Below, one piece after another: positions 19,683-36,213 of a DNA stretch of 64,000 nt; the stretch's first letter is position 1, and each line of letters begins with the position of its first letter. Location of the stretch: contig OZ240205.1 in assembly GCA_965197395.1 (NCBI GenBank), positions 186,001 through 250,000 of the forward strand, in the 5' to 3' direction. The stretch is from CAZYFH01 sp965197395 (GTDB lineage: Bacteria > Acidobacteriota > Vicinamibacteria > Vicinamibacterales > UBA8438). The translations under genes were made by a program, and so were the position numbers. The notes under the pieces are model-generated. The model was given only the letters and a program-made list of their open reading frames with translations, was not told where the DNA came from and ran no database searches.

Positions 19683-19738
19683 CGGAGGCCAATAAGGCCT
19701 TTACCATCGATAGTGTGCAAAGGCCTTATTGGCCTCCG
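19683..19738. terminator. Perfect 20-bp hairpin overlapping the rpsG stop
   Basis: Arms 19683-19702 and 19719-19738 are exact inverse complements (CGGAGGCCAATAAGGCCTTT and AAAGGCCTTATTGGCCTCCG) around a 16-base centre. The second arm is inside the last codons of rpsG, and the stop codon at 19701 lies in the other. There is no U-run on either side, so it may be a processing or mRNA-stabilising stem rather than an intrinsic terminator. Confidence 0.6.
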
Positions 19739-20174
19739 CCATCCGGTGCGTGTCTTCTCTCTTTTTCACCGAGCCCCCGCGCAAATTCGACGCGTCGATC
19801 AACTCGTTCGCCAGCTTCTCCCGCATCGTCTTCCCGTCGCCGCGCGAGCGCGCATATGTGGTCAGCCACCGGATGCTGAGCGAGAGCCGGCGGTTCTGAC
19901 TGACCTCAATGGGGACCTGATAGTTCGAGCCGCCGACGCGCCGCGATTTGACTTCGAGGCTCGGCTTCGCGCTGTCCACTGCCTTCTTGAAAATCTTGAG
20001 CGGGTCATCCCCTGTCCGATCCTTGATGATCTCAAGGCTGCCGTAGACGATCCCCTCCGCGACGCTCCGCTTGCCGTTCTTCATGATCATCCGAACGAAC
20101 TTGGTCACAAGCGTGCTCTTGTAGACGGGGTCCGCGGGAATCTCACGCTTTGGAACGTCGCGTCTCCGTGGCAT
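19701..20174 (-). CDS. rpsG: 30S ribosomal protein S7
   Basis: S7 nucleates 30S head assembly. The 157-residue sequence begins MPRRRDVPKREIPADPVYKS and includes KKAVDSAKPSLEVKSRRVGG and the beta-hairpin GGSNYQVPIEVSQNRRLSLS. The C-terminus EANKAFAHYRW is the family norm, and its codons form one arm of a perfect hairpin. It lies between rpsL and fusA. Confidence 0.97.
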   Translation of the reverse strand: MPRRRDVPKREIPADPVYKSTLVTKFVRMIMKNGKRSVAEGIVYGSLEIIKDRTGDDPLKIFKKAVDSAKPSLEVKSRRVGGSNYQVPIEVSQNRRLSLSIRWLTTYARSRGDGKTMREKLANELIDASNLRGGSVKKREDTHRMAEANKAFAHYRW

Positions 20175-20205
20175 CTGGGTGTACCCCTTGCTCCGATACT
20201 CGTCG

Positions 20206-20293
20206 GTCTTAGGTCTTAGGTCTTAGGTCTTAGGCAAGAACGCCCGTTGGTACGTGCTTAAGACATAAGACATAAGACATAAGACATAAGACC
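20206..20293. repeat. Heptamer-repeat palindrome D (rpsL-rpsG spacer)
   Basis: Four near-tandem TCTTAGG units, a loop with GGCAAGAACGCCCG, and then five CATAAGA-type units. It is the reverse orientation of the element at 16027-16100. It fills most of the 143-base spacer between rpsG and rpsL, which are usually closely spaced, so it probably invaded the operon. Confidence 0.75.
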
Positions 20294-20317
20294 TCGGAAC
20301 GAAGACCTGGGACCTTT

Positions 20318-20692
20318 CTACACCTTCGGCCGCTTTGCGCCGTACTTGGAGCGGGACTGTTTACGGCCCGAGACACCCACGGTATCGAGCGTGCCCCGCA
20401 CGACGTGATAGCGAACGCCCGGCAAGTCCTTGACACGACCGCCCCGAATGAGCACCAGCGAGTGCTCCTGCAGATTGTGCCCCTCGCCCGGGATATAGCT
20501 GGTGACCTCGATGCTGTTCGTCAAGCGAACTCTGGCGACCTTCCGGAGCGCGGAGTTCGGCTTCTTGGGCGTCTGCGTGAACACGCGCACGCACACGCCG
20601 CGTTTCTGTGGGCACCGCTGCAATGCGGGGCTCTTTGTCTTGTTGACCACTCGCGCGCGGCCCTTGCGCACTAGTTGGCTGATTGTCGGCAC
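20318..20692 (-). CDS. rpsL: 30S ribosomal protein S12
   Basis: S12 monitors codon-anticodon pairing in the decoding centre. I choose the GTG ending at 20692, giving the invariant fM-PTISQL start and 124 residues. The ribosome binding site AGGGAG lies 5 bases upstream of it and would touch the alternative GTG at 20698. The conserved TQTPKKPNSALRKVARVRLT and PGEGHNLQEHSLVLIRGGRV are intact. K43 and K88 equivalents (streptomycin sites) are wild type by eye. Confidence 0.96.
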   Translation of the reverse strand: MPTISQLVRKGRARVVNKTKSPALQRCPQKRGVCVRVFTQTPKKPNSALRKVARVRLTNSIEVTSYIPGEGHNLQEHSLVLIRGGRVKDLPGVRYHVVRGTLDTVGVSGRKQSRSKYGAKRPKV

Positions 20693-20806
20693 GTGCACTC
20701 CCTATCTAGACGGGGCTCTACGGCTCCACACAAACGGCCTACCTCGACGCCTCGCCGGCCAACACGCGGCGCGGCGGACACGCAGCGAAAAAAGTGGCCT
20801 AGGCCT

Positions 20807-20831
20807 AAAAACCGGCGTCACCGGGACGCCG
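20807..20831 (-). terminator. Rho-independent terminator-like hairpin before rpsL
   Basis: Read on the minus strand, CGGCGTC-CCGGT-GACGCCG makes a 7-bp stem with a 5-base loop followed by GTTTTTA. It lies between the rpoC stop (21054) and rpsL, so it could end the rpoBC transcript or act as an attenuator in the rpsL leader. The rest of this 361-base spacer holds no gene I can support. Confidence 0.6.
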
Positions 20832-21010
20832 ACTTGGCACCTGTGACCGGTTACCCCTAACTCAGTAAGCTCGTCGTGCGGGCGACCCGCGCTGTTCGAC
20901 GCGCGGGGACCGTTTGACAGGGGCGTACCGGCGTTCGGTCTACCAACCGGTGCGCTCCTTCAGTCGGGTCGGAGCTAGATAGGGTGTCCCAACTCCGACA
21001 AAACCTTTCG

Positions 21011-21039
21011 ACTCTATCACGTGGAGCTAATCACAGCAA
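21011..21039 (-). promoter_or_regulatory. Candidate str-operon promoter
   Basis: On the minus strand TTGCTG (complement of 21034-21039) is followed after 17 bases by TAGAGT (complement of 21011-21016). It lies just downstream of the rpoC stop and upstream of the terminator-like hairpin at 20807-20831. Other weak boxes exist in the spacer, so this is only a candidate. Confidence 0.3.
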
Positions 21040-21053
21040 CCAACTTTTGCCCG

Positions 21054-25364
<4,311 letters not shown>

Positions 25365-25429
25365 GGAGTCCTCTCCTCGGAGTCCGCGGTGCGCCACGGA
25401 CCACGACTGTTCTCCTACTGCTCAGCACG

Positions 25430-29791
<4,362 letters not shown>

Positions 29792-29975
29792 GGTTGGAAT
29801 CCTCTACGTCTCGGTCAGTCAGGAAACGGGTCCGACGACGACACGTGCCGAACGCTGCTCCCCGAGCCCCGGCCGGTGCCCACTCGAAGGCGGTGCGGCT
29901 CGGGTCTGGGCAAGCAGGGGTGCGTGTCGCGATCGACGTGCCGCGCCGCGCAGGCCAGCCAACGCGGGCCCGGCG

Positions 29976-30359
29976 TCACTTGATCTCGACGGTCGCGCCA
30001 ACGTCTTCGAACTTCTTCTGAATCGCCTCGGCCTCGTCCTTCGGAATGCCCTCCTTGACCGCTTTCGGCGCACTCTCGACGAGGTCCTTGGCCTCTTTCA
30101 GCCCCAGGCTCGTGACCTCGCGAACGACCTTGATCACGTTGATCTTCTTCGCGCCGATCTCGGTCAAATTGATCGTGAACTCGGTCTGCTCCTCCGCCGC
30201 GGCTGCCGCTGCGCCGGGCGCGGCCGCGACCGCCATTGGCATCGCAGCGGCGGCCGAGACACCGAGCTCCTCCTCGAGCTTTTTGACGAGCTCGGACAGC
30301 TCCAGAACGGAGATGCCCTTGATGTAATCCACCACCTGATCTTGCGTCACGTCAGCCAT
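29976..30359 (-). CDS. rplL: 50S ribosomal protein L7/L12
   Basis: Stalk protein that recruits translation GTPases. The 127-residue protein has the dimerisation domain (VVDYIKGISVLELSELVKKL), an Ala-rich hinge and the C-terminal domain (KKINVIKVVREVTSLGLKEA). It follows rplJ by 2 bases. The 184-base spacer to rpoB shows no clear structure. Confidence 0.98.
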   Translation of the reverse strand: MADVTQDQVVDYIKGISVLELSELVKKLEEELGVSAAAAMPMAVAAAPGAAAAAAEEQTEFTINLTEIGAKKINVIKVVREVTSLGLKEAKDLVESAPKAVKEGIPKDEAEAIQKKFEDVGATVEIK

Positions 30360-30361
30360 GT

Positions 30362-30892
30362 TCAGCTCTCCTCCGACTTTTTCTTCTCCACCTGACTCAG
30401 CACGCTCATCAGGTCTCGTGGTACCGCCGTCAGCACCCGCACGAACTGGGTCATGGGCGCCTGCAACACGCCGAGCAACCGTGCCTGGAGCTCGGGCTTG
30501 GACGGGAGCGTCGCCAACTCGGCGACCGCGGACGCCTCGATGGTCTTGCCTTGGACGTGGGCCGCTTTGACCCGCAGCGCAGGGGCCGTCTTTGAGAAGT
30601 CCACGAGCGTCTTCGCGAGAGACACCGGATCGTCGCCGCCGTAGGCGACGGCCGTCGTACCGTCGAAGTGCTCCCGCAGGCCCTCGAACGCGGTGCCGTC
30701 AATCGCCCGACGCGCCAGAGAGTTCTTGACGACGCGATAGCTCCCCTGCGCCGACCGCACACGGCGGCGGAGCTCGGTCGCCTGTGGAACGTCCAGCCCC
30801 TTGAAATCGACGAGGATGACGCTATCGGCACCGCCGAGCGCTGCCTGAAGGTCAGCGACGCGCGACTCCTTCTGGGCTCTAGTGATTGCCAT
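30362..30892 (-). CDS. rplJ: 50S ribosomal protein L10
   Basis: Anchors L7/L12 dimers to the stalk base. The 176-residue sequence begins MAITRAQKESRVADLQAALG and includes VILVDFKGLDVPQATELRRR and YRVVKNSLARRA. The C-terminal helix (PRDLMSVLSQVEKKKSEES) binds L7/L12. A 65-base spacer separates it from rplA; an L10-type leader is possible but I cannot see one. Confidence 0.96.
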   Translation of the reverse strand: MAITRAQKESRVADLQAALGGADSVILVDFKGLDVPQATELRRRVRSAQGSYRVVKNSLARRAIDGTAFEGLREHFDGTTAVAYGGDDPVSLAKTLVDFSKTAPALRVKAAHVQGKTIEASAVAELATLPSKPELQARLLGVLQAPMTQFVRVLTAVPRDLMSVLSQVEKKKSEES

Positions 30893-30957
30893 CCGTATAT
30901 GCCTTCACCGCGCCGTCGCGACGCATATCTCGAAGCCCGGGCCCGTCGCGTCGAGCC

Positions 30958-31662
30958 TCATGCCTTCGATGCCCCTTCGACGGTCGCGCCGTCGACCCTG
31001 ATCCCCGGCCCCATCGTCGACGACACCGCCACGCTCCTCAGATACTTGCCCTTGGCCGCGACCGGCTTGGCCTTGATGACGCTGGTCGCCAGGGCCTGCG
31101 CGTTCTCGACGAGTTTGTCGGCGGCGAACGACGTCTTGCCAATCGGCGCGTGCACGACGCCGGCCTTGTCCACCCGATACTCGACTTTTCCTGCCTTAAT
31201 CTCGTTGACCGCCTTCACGACGTCGACGGTGACGGTGCCGGTCTTGGGATTCGGCATCAGCCCGCGTGGTCCGAGGATCCGTCCGAGCTTGCCGACCGAC
31301 CGCATCATGTCGGGCGTCGCCACGACGGCGTCGAAGTCCATCCACCCACCCTGGATCTTCTCGACCAGCTCGTCGCCACCCACCGTGTCAGCGCCGACGC
31401 TATCCGCTTCCTTCTGTTTGTCGGCGTTCGCGATGACCAGCACACGTTTGTGACGGCCAAGGCCGTGCGGCAGCACGACCGTCCCGCGCACCATCTGGTC
31501 GGCGTGCTTGGGATTGACTCCCAGCCGCATCGCAACCTCCACCGTCTCGTCGAACTTCGCGTATTTGATGCTCTGGAGGAGCGGGATTGCCTCCTCGAGC
31601 GCGTAGAGCTTGTCCTCGACCTTCGCGCGCGCCGTCTCAAAGTTCTTGGCGTGTTGCGACAT
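30958..31662 (-). CDS. rplA: 50S ribosomal protein L1
   Basis: L1 forms the mobile stalk at the E site and usually represses the L11 operon. The 234-residue protein has LGVNPKHADQMVRGTVVLPH, a core motif, and VGKLGRILGPRGLMPNPKTG, the L1 signature. It follows rplK by 3 bases. Confidence 0.97.
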   Translation of the reverse strand: MSQHAKNFETARAKVEDKLYALEEAIPLLQSIKYAKFDETVEVAMRLGVNPKHADQMVRGTVVLPHGLGRHKRVLVIANADKQKEADSVGADTVGGDELVEKIQGGWMDFDAVVATPDMMRSVGKLGRILGPRGLMPNPKTGTVTVDVVKAVNEIKAGKVEYRVDKAGVVHAPIGKTSFAADKLVENAQALATSVIKAKPVAAKGKYLRSVAVSSTMGPGIRVDGATVEGASKA

Positions 31663-31665
31663 CGG

Positions 31666-32091
31666 CTACCCCTCGACCTCGAGCCCCATCGACCGCGCGG
31701 TGCCGGCCACGATGTTGACCGCCATATCGAGCGAGTTCGCGTTGAGGTCCGGCATCTTTGTCTTCGCGATTTCCTCGACCTGCTGGCGTGTCACGGTGCC
31801 CACCTTGTTTCGATTGGGCTCGCCAGAGCCCTTGGCGATGTTGGCCGCTCGCTTGAGCAGGACTGCCGCCGGCGGTGTCTTGGTGATGAAGCTATACGAC
31901 CGGTCCGCGTACACCGTGACGACCGCCGGAATGATCAGCCCTTCTTGCGCGGCCGTCTTGGCGTTGAACGCCTTGCAGAAATCCATGATGTTGACGCCGT
32001 GCGGCCCCAGCGCGGTCCCCACCGGTGGCGCCGGCGTCGCCTTGCCGGCAGCGATCTGAAGCTTGATCTGACCGATGACCTTTTTCGACAT
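31666..32091 (-). CDS. rplK: 50S ribosomal protein L11
   Basis: Binds the GTPase-associated centre of 23S rRNA. The 141-residue protein begins MSKKVIGQIKLQIAAGKATP, continues APPVGTALGPHGVNIMDFCK, and ends MAVNIVAGTARSMGLEVEG. The length and all motifs are normal. It lies 23 bases after nusG. Confidence 0.98.
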   Translation of the reverse strand: MSKKVIGQIKLQIAAGKATPAPPVGTALGPHGVNIMDFCKAFNAKTAAQEGLIIPAVVTVYADRSYSFITKTPPAAVLLKRAANIAKGSGEPNRNKVGTVTRQQVEEIAKTKMPDLNANSLDMAVNIVAGTARSMGLEVEG

Positions 32092-32114
32092 GTCCGCTCG
32101 AGGCAGCCTCGCCC

Positions 32115-32657
32115 TTACATCTTTTCCACTTGCAGGAAATCCAGCTCCACGGGAGTGGCTCTCCCGAAGATCGTCACCATGACTTTCAGTGTGTTCCGGT
32201 CGATGTTCACGTCGTCAACCACCCCGTTGAAACTTGTGAACGGCCCTTCGTTGATCCGCACCTGGTCACCCCGCTCGAAGGTGTACTTCGGCTTCGGCTT
32301 TTCGGCCGCCACCGTGACCTGGTGCAGGATCTGGTCGACCTCTTCACGCGTGAGCGGCGTCGGTTTCGACCCGGCGCCGACGAACCCGGTCACCTTCGGC
32401 GTGTTCTTGACCACGTGCCATCCGTTGTCGGACATGTTCATCTCGACGAGGATGTACCCAGGAAAGAACCGCTTCGAGCTGACCACTTTCTTGCCGGCGC
32501 GCATCTCGACCACGTCCTCGGTCGGAATCAGCACCTCGCCAATCTCGTGCTGGAGGGCGTAGGCCTGCACGCGCTGCCGCAGCGAATCGGCAACCTTCTT
32601 CTCGAACCCCGAATACGTGTGCACGATGTACCACTGCTTTGTGCTGACGTCGGTCAT
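32115..32657 (-). CDS. nusG: Transcription termination/antitermination protein NusG
   Basis: Links RNA polymerase to Rho and the ribosome. I start at the ATG ending at 32657 (MTDVSTKQWYIVHTYSGFEK), which overlaps the secE stop by 4 bases. The NGN domain spans about residues 7-115 and the KOW domain (GDQVRINEGPFTSFNGVVDD) ends the 180-residue protein. The length is standard. Confidence 0.97.
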   Translation of the reverse strand: MTDVSTKQWYIVHTYSGFEKKVADSLRQRVQAYALQHEIGEVLIPTEDVVEMRAGKKVVSSKRFFPGYILVEMNMSDNGWHVVKNTPKVTGFVGAGSKPTPLTREEVDQILHQVTVAAEKPKPKYTFERGDQVRINEGPFTSFNGVVDDVNIDRNTLKVMVTIFGRATPVELDFLQVEKM

Positions 32658-32911
32658 GAGGCCCCAAAGGTCCGAAACACGACGGTTGAAAGCCGACCAA
32701 GCACCAGGTCGATGCCCCACAGATAGACGCCGAACATGATAGACGTCAGGATCACGACCAGCGTGGTTGCCTGGACCTCCTTCCACGTCGGCCATGTGAC
32801 GCGCTCGAGCTCGTTACGCACTTGCGCGAGAAAGGTGCGGGAGCGCCCCCACCAACCCAGGACACCGCGCACCGCCCCCGGCGTTTCACGCTCGAGCATG
32901 GCTGACTTCAC
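32654..32911 (-). CDS. secE: Protein translocase subunit SecE
   Basis: The essential small subunit that clamps SecY. The single-spanning form: an amphipathic helix (FLAQVRNELERVTWPTWKEV) then one membrane segment (TLVVILTSIMFGVYLWGIDL). The GTG ending at 32911 has GAGG 8 bases upstream; an ATG four codons later is the alternative. The length is 85 residues. It is coupled to nusG. Confidence 0.94.
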   Translation of the reverse strand: MKSAMLERETPGAVRGVLGWWGRSRTFLAQVRNELERVTWPTWKEVQATTLVVILTSIMFGVYLWGIDLVLGRLSTVVFRTFGAS

Positions 32912-32972
32912 GTTGCGGTCCTCGTTCGCGCGTTGCGCGACACCGGGCGTTCGCCGTGAGCATCGCGAGCAC

Positions 32973-33048
32973 TGGCAGGCCAGGAGGGGCTCGAACCCCC
33001 AGCCCCCGGTTTTGGAGACCGGTGCTCTACCAATTGAGCTACTGGCCT
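32973..33048 (-). tRNA. tRNA-Trp(CCA)
   Basis: The minus strand folds as a cloverleaf. The acceptor stem AGGCCAG pairs with CTGGCCT, the anticodon loop is CTCCAAA with anticodon CCA, the T-arm has GGTTCGAGCC, the discriminator is G and CCA is encoded. It lies between rpmG and secE, a position of trnW shared with many bacteria. Confidence 0.95.
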
Positions 33049-33062
33049 ATGAACTCCGTCTG

Positions 33063-33212
33063 CTATTTCGTTTCCCGATGCGACGTGTGGCGGCGGCACC
33101 AACGACAGTACTTCTTGAACGCCAACCGGTCGGTGGTCTTGCGCTTGTTCTTGGTCGTGTTGTAATTCCGCCGCTTGCATTCGGTGCAGGCGAGGATGAC
33201 GATGTCGCGCAT
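33063..33212 (-). CDS. rpmG: 50S ribosomal protein L33
   Basis: Small large-subunit protein at the E site. Hand translation gives 49 residues, beginning MRDIVILACTECKRRNYNTT and ending HTSHRETK. Cysteines C9, C12, C36 and C39 make it the zinc-binding form. It is placed between tuf copy 2 and tRNA-Trp, the usual rpmG-secE-nusG neighbourhood. Confidence 0.95.
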   Translation of the reverse strand: MRDIVILACTECKRRNYNTTKNKRKTTDRLAFKKYCRWCRRHTSHRETK

Positions 33213-33230
33213 GGGGGCTCCACTGTCCAG

Positions 33231-33309
33231 GTCTTAGGCCTTAGGTCTCAGGTCTTAGGCAAGAGCGCCCAGGAGTCGTCCTTAAGACATAAGACATAAG
33301 ACATAAGAC
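33231..33309. repeat. Heptamer-repeat palindrome E (tuf2-rpmG spacer)
   Basis: Same architecture as the elements at 16027-16100 and 20206-20293: TCTTAGG-type units, a loop with GGCAAGAGCGCCC, then CATAAGA-type units. It lies just downstream of tuf copy 2, mirroring the copy just downstream of tuf copy 1, but in the opposite orientation relative to the gene. Confidence 0.75.
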
Positions 33310-33325
33310 TATTCCACAATCTCCG
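33309..33325 (-). repeat. Remnant of a tuf 3' end
   Basis: CTATTCCACAATCTCCG at 33309-33325 repeats exactly the last bases of tuf at 33335-33351, with 9 bases (GGGCGATCT) between them. In coding sense it is the stop codon plus the last codons of a second tuf tail. It looks like the scar of a duplication or of a gene-conversion endpoint. Confidence 0.7.
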
Positions 33326-33335
33326 GGGCGATCTG

Positions 33336-34523
<1,188 letters not shown>

Positions 34524-34669
34524 GTGGGTACTCGCTCTGGAAACGTCGTGGTTTGCCGAGCCTCGCTATCTAGACCGGCCTCCGCCTCCGACCGCCAAGC
34601 GCCGCGAGCGAAGGCTTACTTTCCGGTCCGCCGTTGCCAAGGCTTCGGCGGACAGCCTGCGATGGCCTG

Positions 34670-34708
34670 CCAGCCGTAGCTCGCGAGCAACTCGCCGGAA
34701 GCGAAGGC

Positions 34709-34711
<3 letters not shown>
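34670..34711. repeat. CCAGCC palindrome fused to tRNA-Thr(GGT) 3' end
   Basis: A palindromic element with ends CCAGCCGTAGCTCGCGAG and GAAGGCTGG. The last TGG on the plus strand is also the encoded CCA of tRNA-Thr(GGT), so the element begins exactly at the tRNA 3' end. A second copy is at 34999-35041 and a shorter version ends at 34825. Confidence 0.6.
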
Positions 34712-34783
<72 letters not shown>

Positions 34784-34822
34784 TAGCGGTCCGATCCCGA
34801 TGGGCCAAGCCCGAGCGAAAGC

Positions 34823-34897
34823 TGGAGCGGGAGACGGGGATCGAACCCGCGACCAACAGCTTGGAAGGCTGTGACTCTACCACTGAGTTACTCCCGC
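34823..34897 (-). tRNA. tRNA-Gly(TCC)
   Basis: The acceptor stem GCGGGAG pairs with CTCCCGC. The anticodon stem-loop ACAGC-CTTCCAA-GCTGT carries anticodon TCC. The discriminator is T and CCA is encoded. It is third in the tRNA-tuf operon, equivalent to E. coli glyT. Confidence 0.95.
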
Positions 34898-34998
34898 CTT
34901 CGCGGCTTACCCGTTGCACCCCTCGGCGCTTCGGTGGTAAGCCCGCGTCGACGCTTTCCAGCCGGCCTGCCAGCTGTAGCCCCGACTCATCCTGGCGC

Positions 34999-35041
34999 GC
35001 CAGCCGTAGCTCGCGTCCCACCGGGCGCGAGCAAAGGCTGG
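34999..35041. repeat. CCAGCC palindrome fused to tRNA-Tyr 3' end
   Basis: GCCAGCCGTAGCTCGCG opposed to CGCGAGCAAAGGCTGG, again ending in the TGG that encodes the tRNA CCA. A further half copy (CCAGCTGTAGC) precedes it near 34970. The tRNA spacers contain little else. Confidence 0.6.
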
Positions 35042-35125
35042 TGGCGAGGGGAGGATTCGAACCTCCGAAGCCGCATGGGCGACAGATTTACAGTCTGTTG
35101 CGTTTGACCGCTCCGCAACCTCGCC
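35039..35125 (-). tRNA. tRNA-Tyr(GTA)
   Basis: A class II tRNA of 87 bases with a long variable arm. The acceptor stem GGCGAGG pairs with CCTCGCC. The anticodon stem-loop CAGA-CTGTAAA-TCTG carries GTA. The discriminator is A and CCA is encoded. It is second in the operon, equivalent to E. coli tyrU. Confidence 0.95.
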
Positions 35126-35319
35126 GACGTCAAGCGGCGCATCGACCCCGTACACCGTCAGCGGCACGCAGGCCGACCTCTGCCGTGTAATCTCCTGCCT
35201 GGATTGGAACAGCGAGTCCTGCAGCGTAGCTGGCGCCCGCCGTGAAACGCCGAACCCACACACGCTTCCGACGTGCCCCCCTGCGTTCGTCGGCACGGAC
35301 GCTTCGCCTTCGTAGCCTG

Positions 35320-35396
35320 TGGAGCTGGCGAAGGGATTCGAACCCCCGACCCGCTGATTACAAATCAGCTGCTCTACCGGACTGAGCTACGCCAGC
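35320..35396 (-). tRNA. tRNA-Thr(TGT)
   Basis: The acceptor stem GCTGGCG pairs with CGCCAGC. The anticodon stem-loop GCTGA-TTTGTAA-TCAGC carries TGT. The discriminator is T and CCA is encoded. It is first in the operon, 14 bases after the -10 box of the promoter at 35411-35439. Confidence 0.95.
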
Positions 35397-35410
35397 CGGA
35401 CGAATTAATT

Positions 35411-35439
35411 ATCTTAGCATGGGGCGTGCCAACCGACAA
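35411..35439 (-). promoter_or_regulatory. Promoter of the tRNA-tuf operon
   Basis: On the minus strand, TTGTCG (complement of 35434-35439), 17 bases, then TAAGAT (complement of 35411-35416). Transcription would begin about 7 bases before tRNA-Thr(TGT). The local AT-rich stretch (AAGATAATTAATT) stands out in this GC-rich region. The -35 box is inside the outer arm of the palindrome at 35432-35490. Confidence 0.65.
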
Positions 35440-35453
35440 ACCCCTTGTCTTTT

Positions 35454-35484
35454 CAGACCCGATTTCATGGTCTGGGCCTTTTTT
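35454..35484 (+). terminator. Intrinsic terminator-like hairpin facing rightward
   Basis: CAGACC (35454-35459) pairs with GGTCTG (35469-35474) and is followed by GGCC and six T residues on the plus strand. Outer arms ACCGACAAA (35432-35440) and TTTGTCGGT (35482-35490) enclose it. There is no rightward gene upstream, so it may block antisense transcription into rlmB or act as a DNA structure near the promoter. Confidence 0.5.
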
Positions 35485-35493
35485 GTCGGTGGT

Positions 35494-36213
35494 TCACCGG
35501 GGTCGGGCGGCCCGCTGACGAACCGCCTCGAACAGCGCAATCCCGGCGGCAACCGACACATTGAGGCTGGACACCCGGCCCTGCATCGGGAGCGACGCCA
35601 GCCAGTCACACCGGTCGCGCACGAGCCGCCGCAATCCCCGCCCCTCCGACCCAACCACAAGCGCGAGCGGCACCTTCAAATCGAGGTCATACAGAGACCG
35701 GTCCTCGCTCGCATCGAGGCCCACCGTCCACACACCGGCGGCGGCGATCTCGACGAGCGCGCGGCTGATGTTGACCACCGGAGCCAACCGCACGTGGGTG
35801 AGCGCCCCCGCCGAGGCCTTCACGGCGGCGCCCGTTGCGGCGGCCGCTCGCCGCGTTTGCAGGACGATCCCGGTGGCGCCAGCCGCTTCCGCCGTGCGTG
35901 CGATCGCGCCAAGGTTGCGCGGGTCCTCGATGCCGTCCAGCACGACGAGCAACGGCGCAGATTCCCCCCCCACGAGATCGGCCACGGTGTGCTCAACCGG
36001 ACGCCGTATCGTCGCGACCACGCCTTGGTGAACGCCACGACCAGACAGTCGGTCGAGTTCTCCGGCCGATACCCGATGCACCGCCACGTCGCGACGCGCG
36101 GCCAGCGAACGCAACTCAGTCGCCCCCCGTGTGCGGCCGGTACTGAGGTGTATCTCAGTCACACATCCCGCGCGCAGGGCTTCGAGGACCGGATTGATCC
36201 CGAAGACCCTCAC
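35494..36213 (-). CDS. rlmB: 23S rRNA (guanosine-2'-O-)-methyltransferase RlmB (TrmH/SpoU family)
   Basis: Methylates the ribose of G2251 in 23S rRNA using S-adenosylmethionine. The 239-residue protein has an N-terminal RNA-binding domain (MRVFGINPVLEALRAGCVTE) and the SPOUT trefoil knot: LDGIEDPRNLGAIARTAEAA (motif 1), VVGSEGRGLRRLVRDRCD (motif 2) and LPMQGRVSSLNVSVAAGIAL (motif 3). It overlaps ispDF by 4 bases. Assignment to RlmB rather than another SpoU enzyme rests on the motif wording. Confidence 0.9.
   Translation of the reverse strand: MRVFGINPVLEALRAGCVTEIHLSTGRTRGATELRSLAARRDVAVHRVSAGELDRLSGRGVHQGVVATIRRPVEHTVADLVGGESAPLLVVLDGIEDPRNLGAIARTAEAAGATGIVLQTRRAAAATGAAVKASAGALTHVRLAPVVNISRALVEIAAAGVWTVGLDASEDRSLYDLDLKVPLALVVGSEGRGLRRLVRDRCDWLASLPMQGRVSSLNVSVAAGIALFEAVRQRAARPR

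Noticed and set aside
19427..19700. N-terminal extension of EF-G through the rpsG-fusA spacer
   Set aside because: The added residues come from the GC-rich repeat; EF-G proteins start at the ATG ending at 19426.
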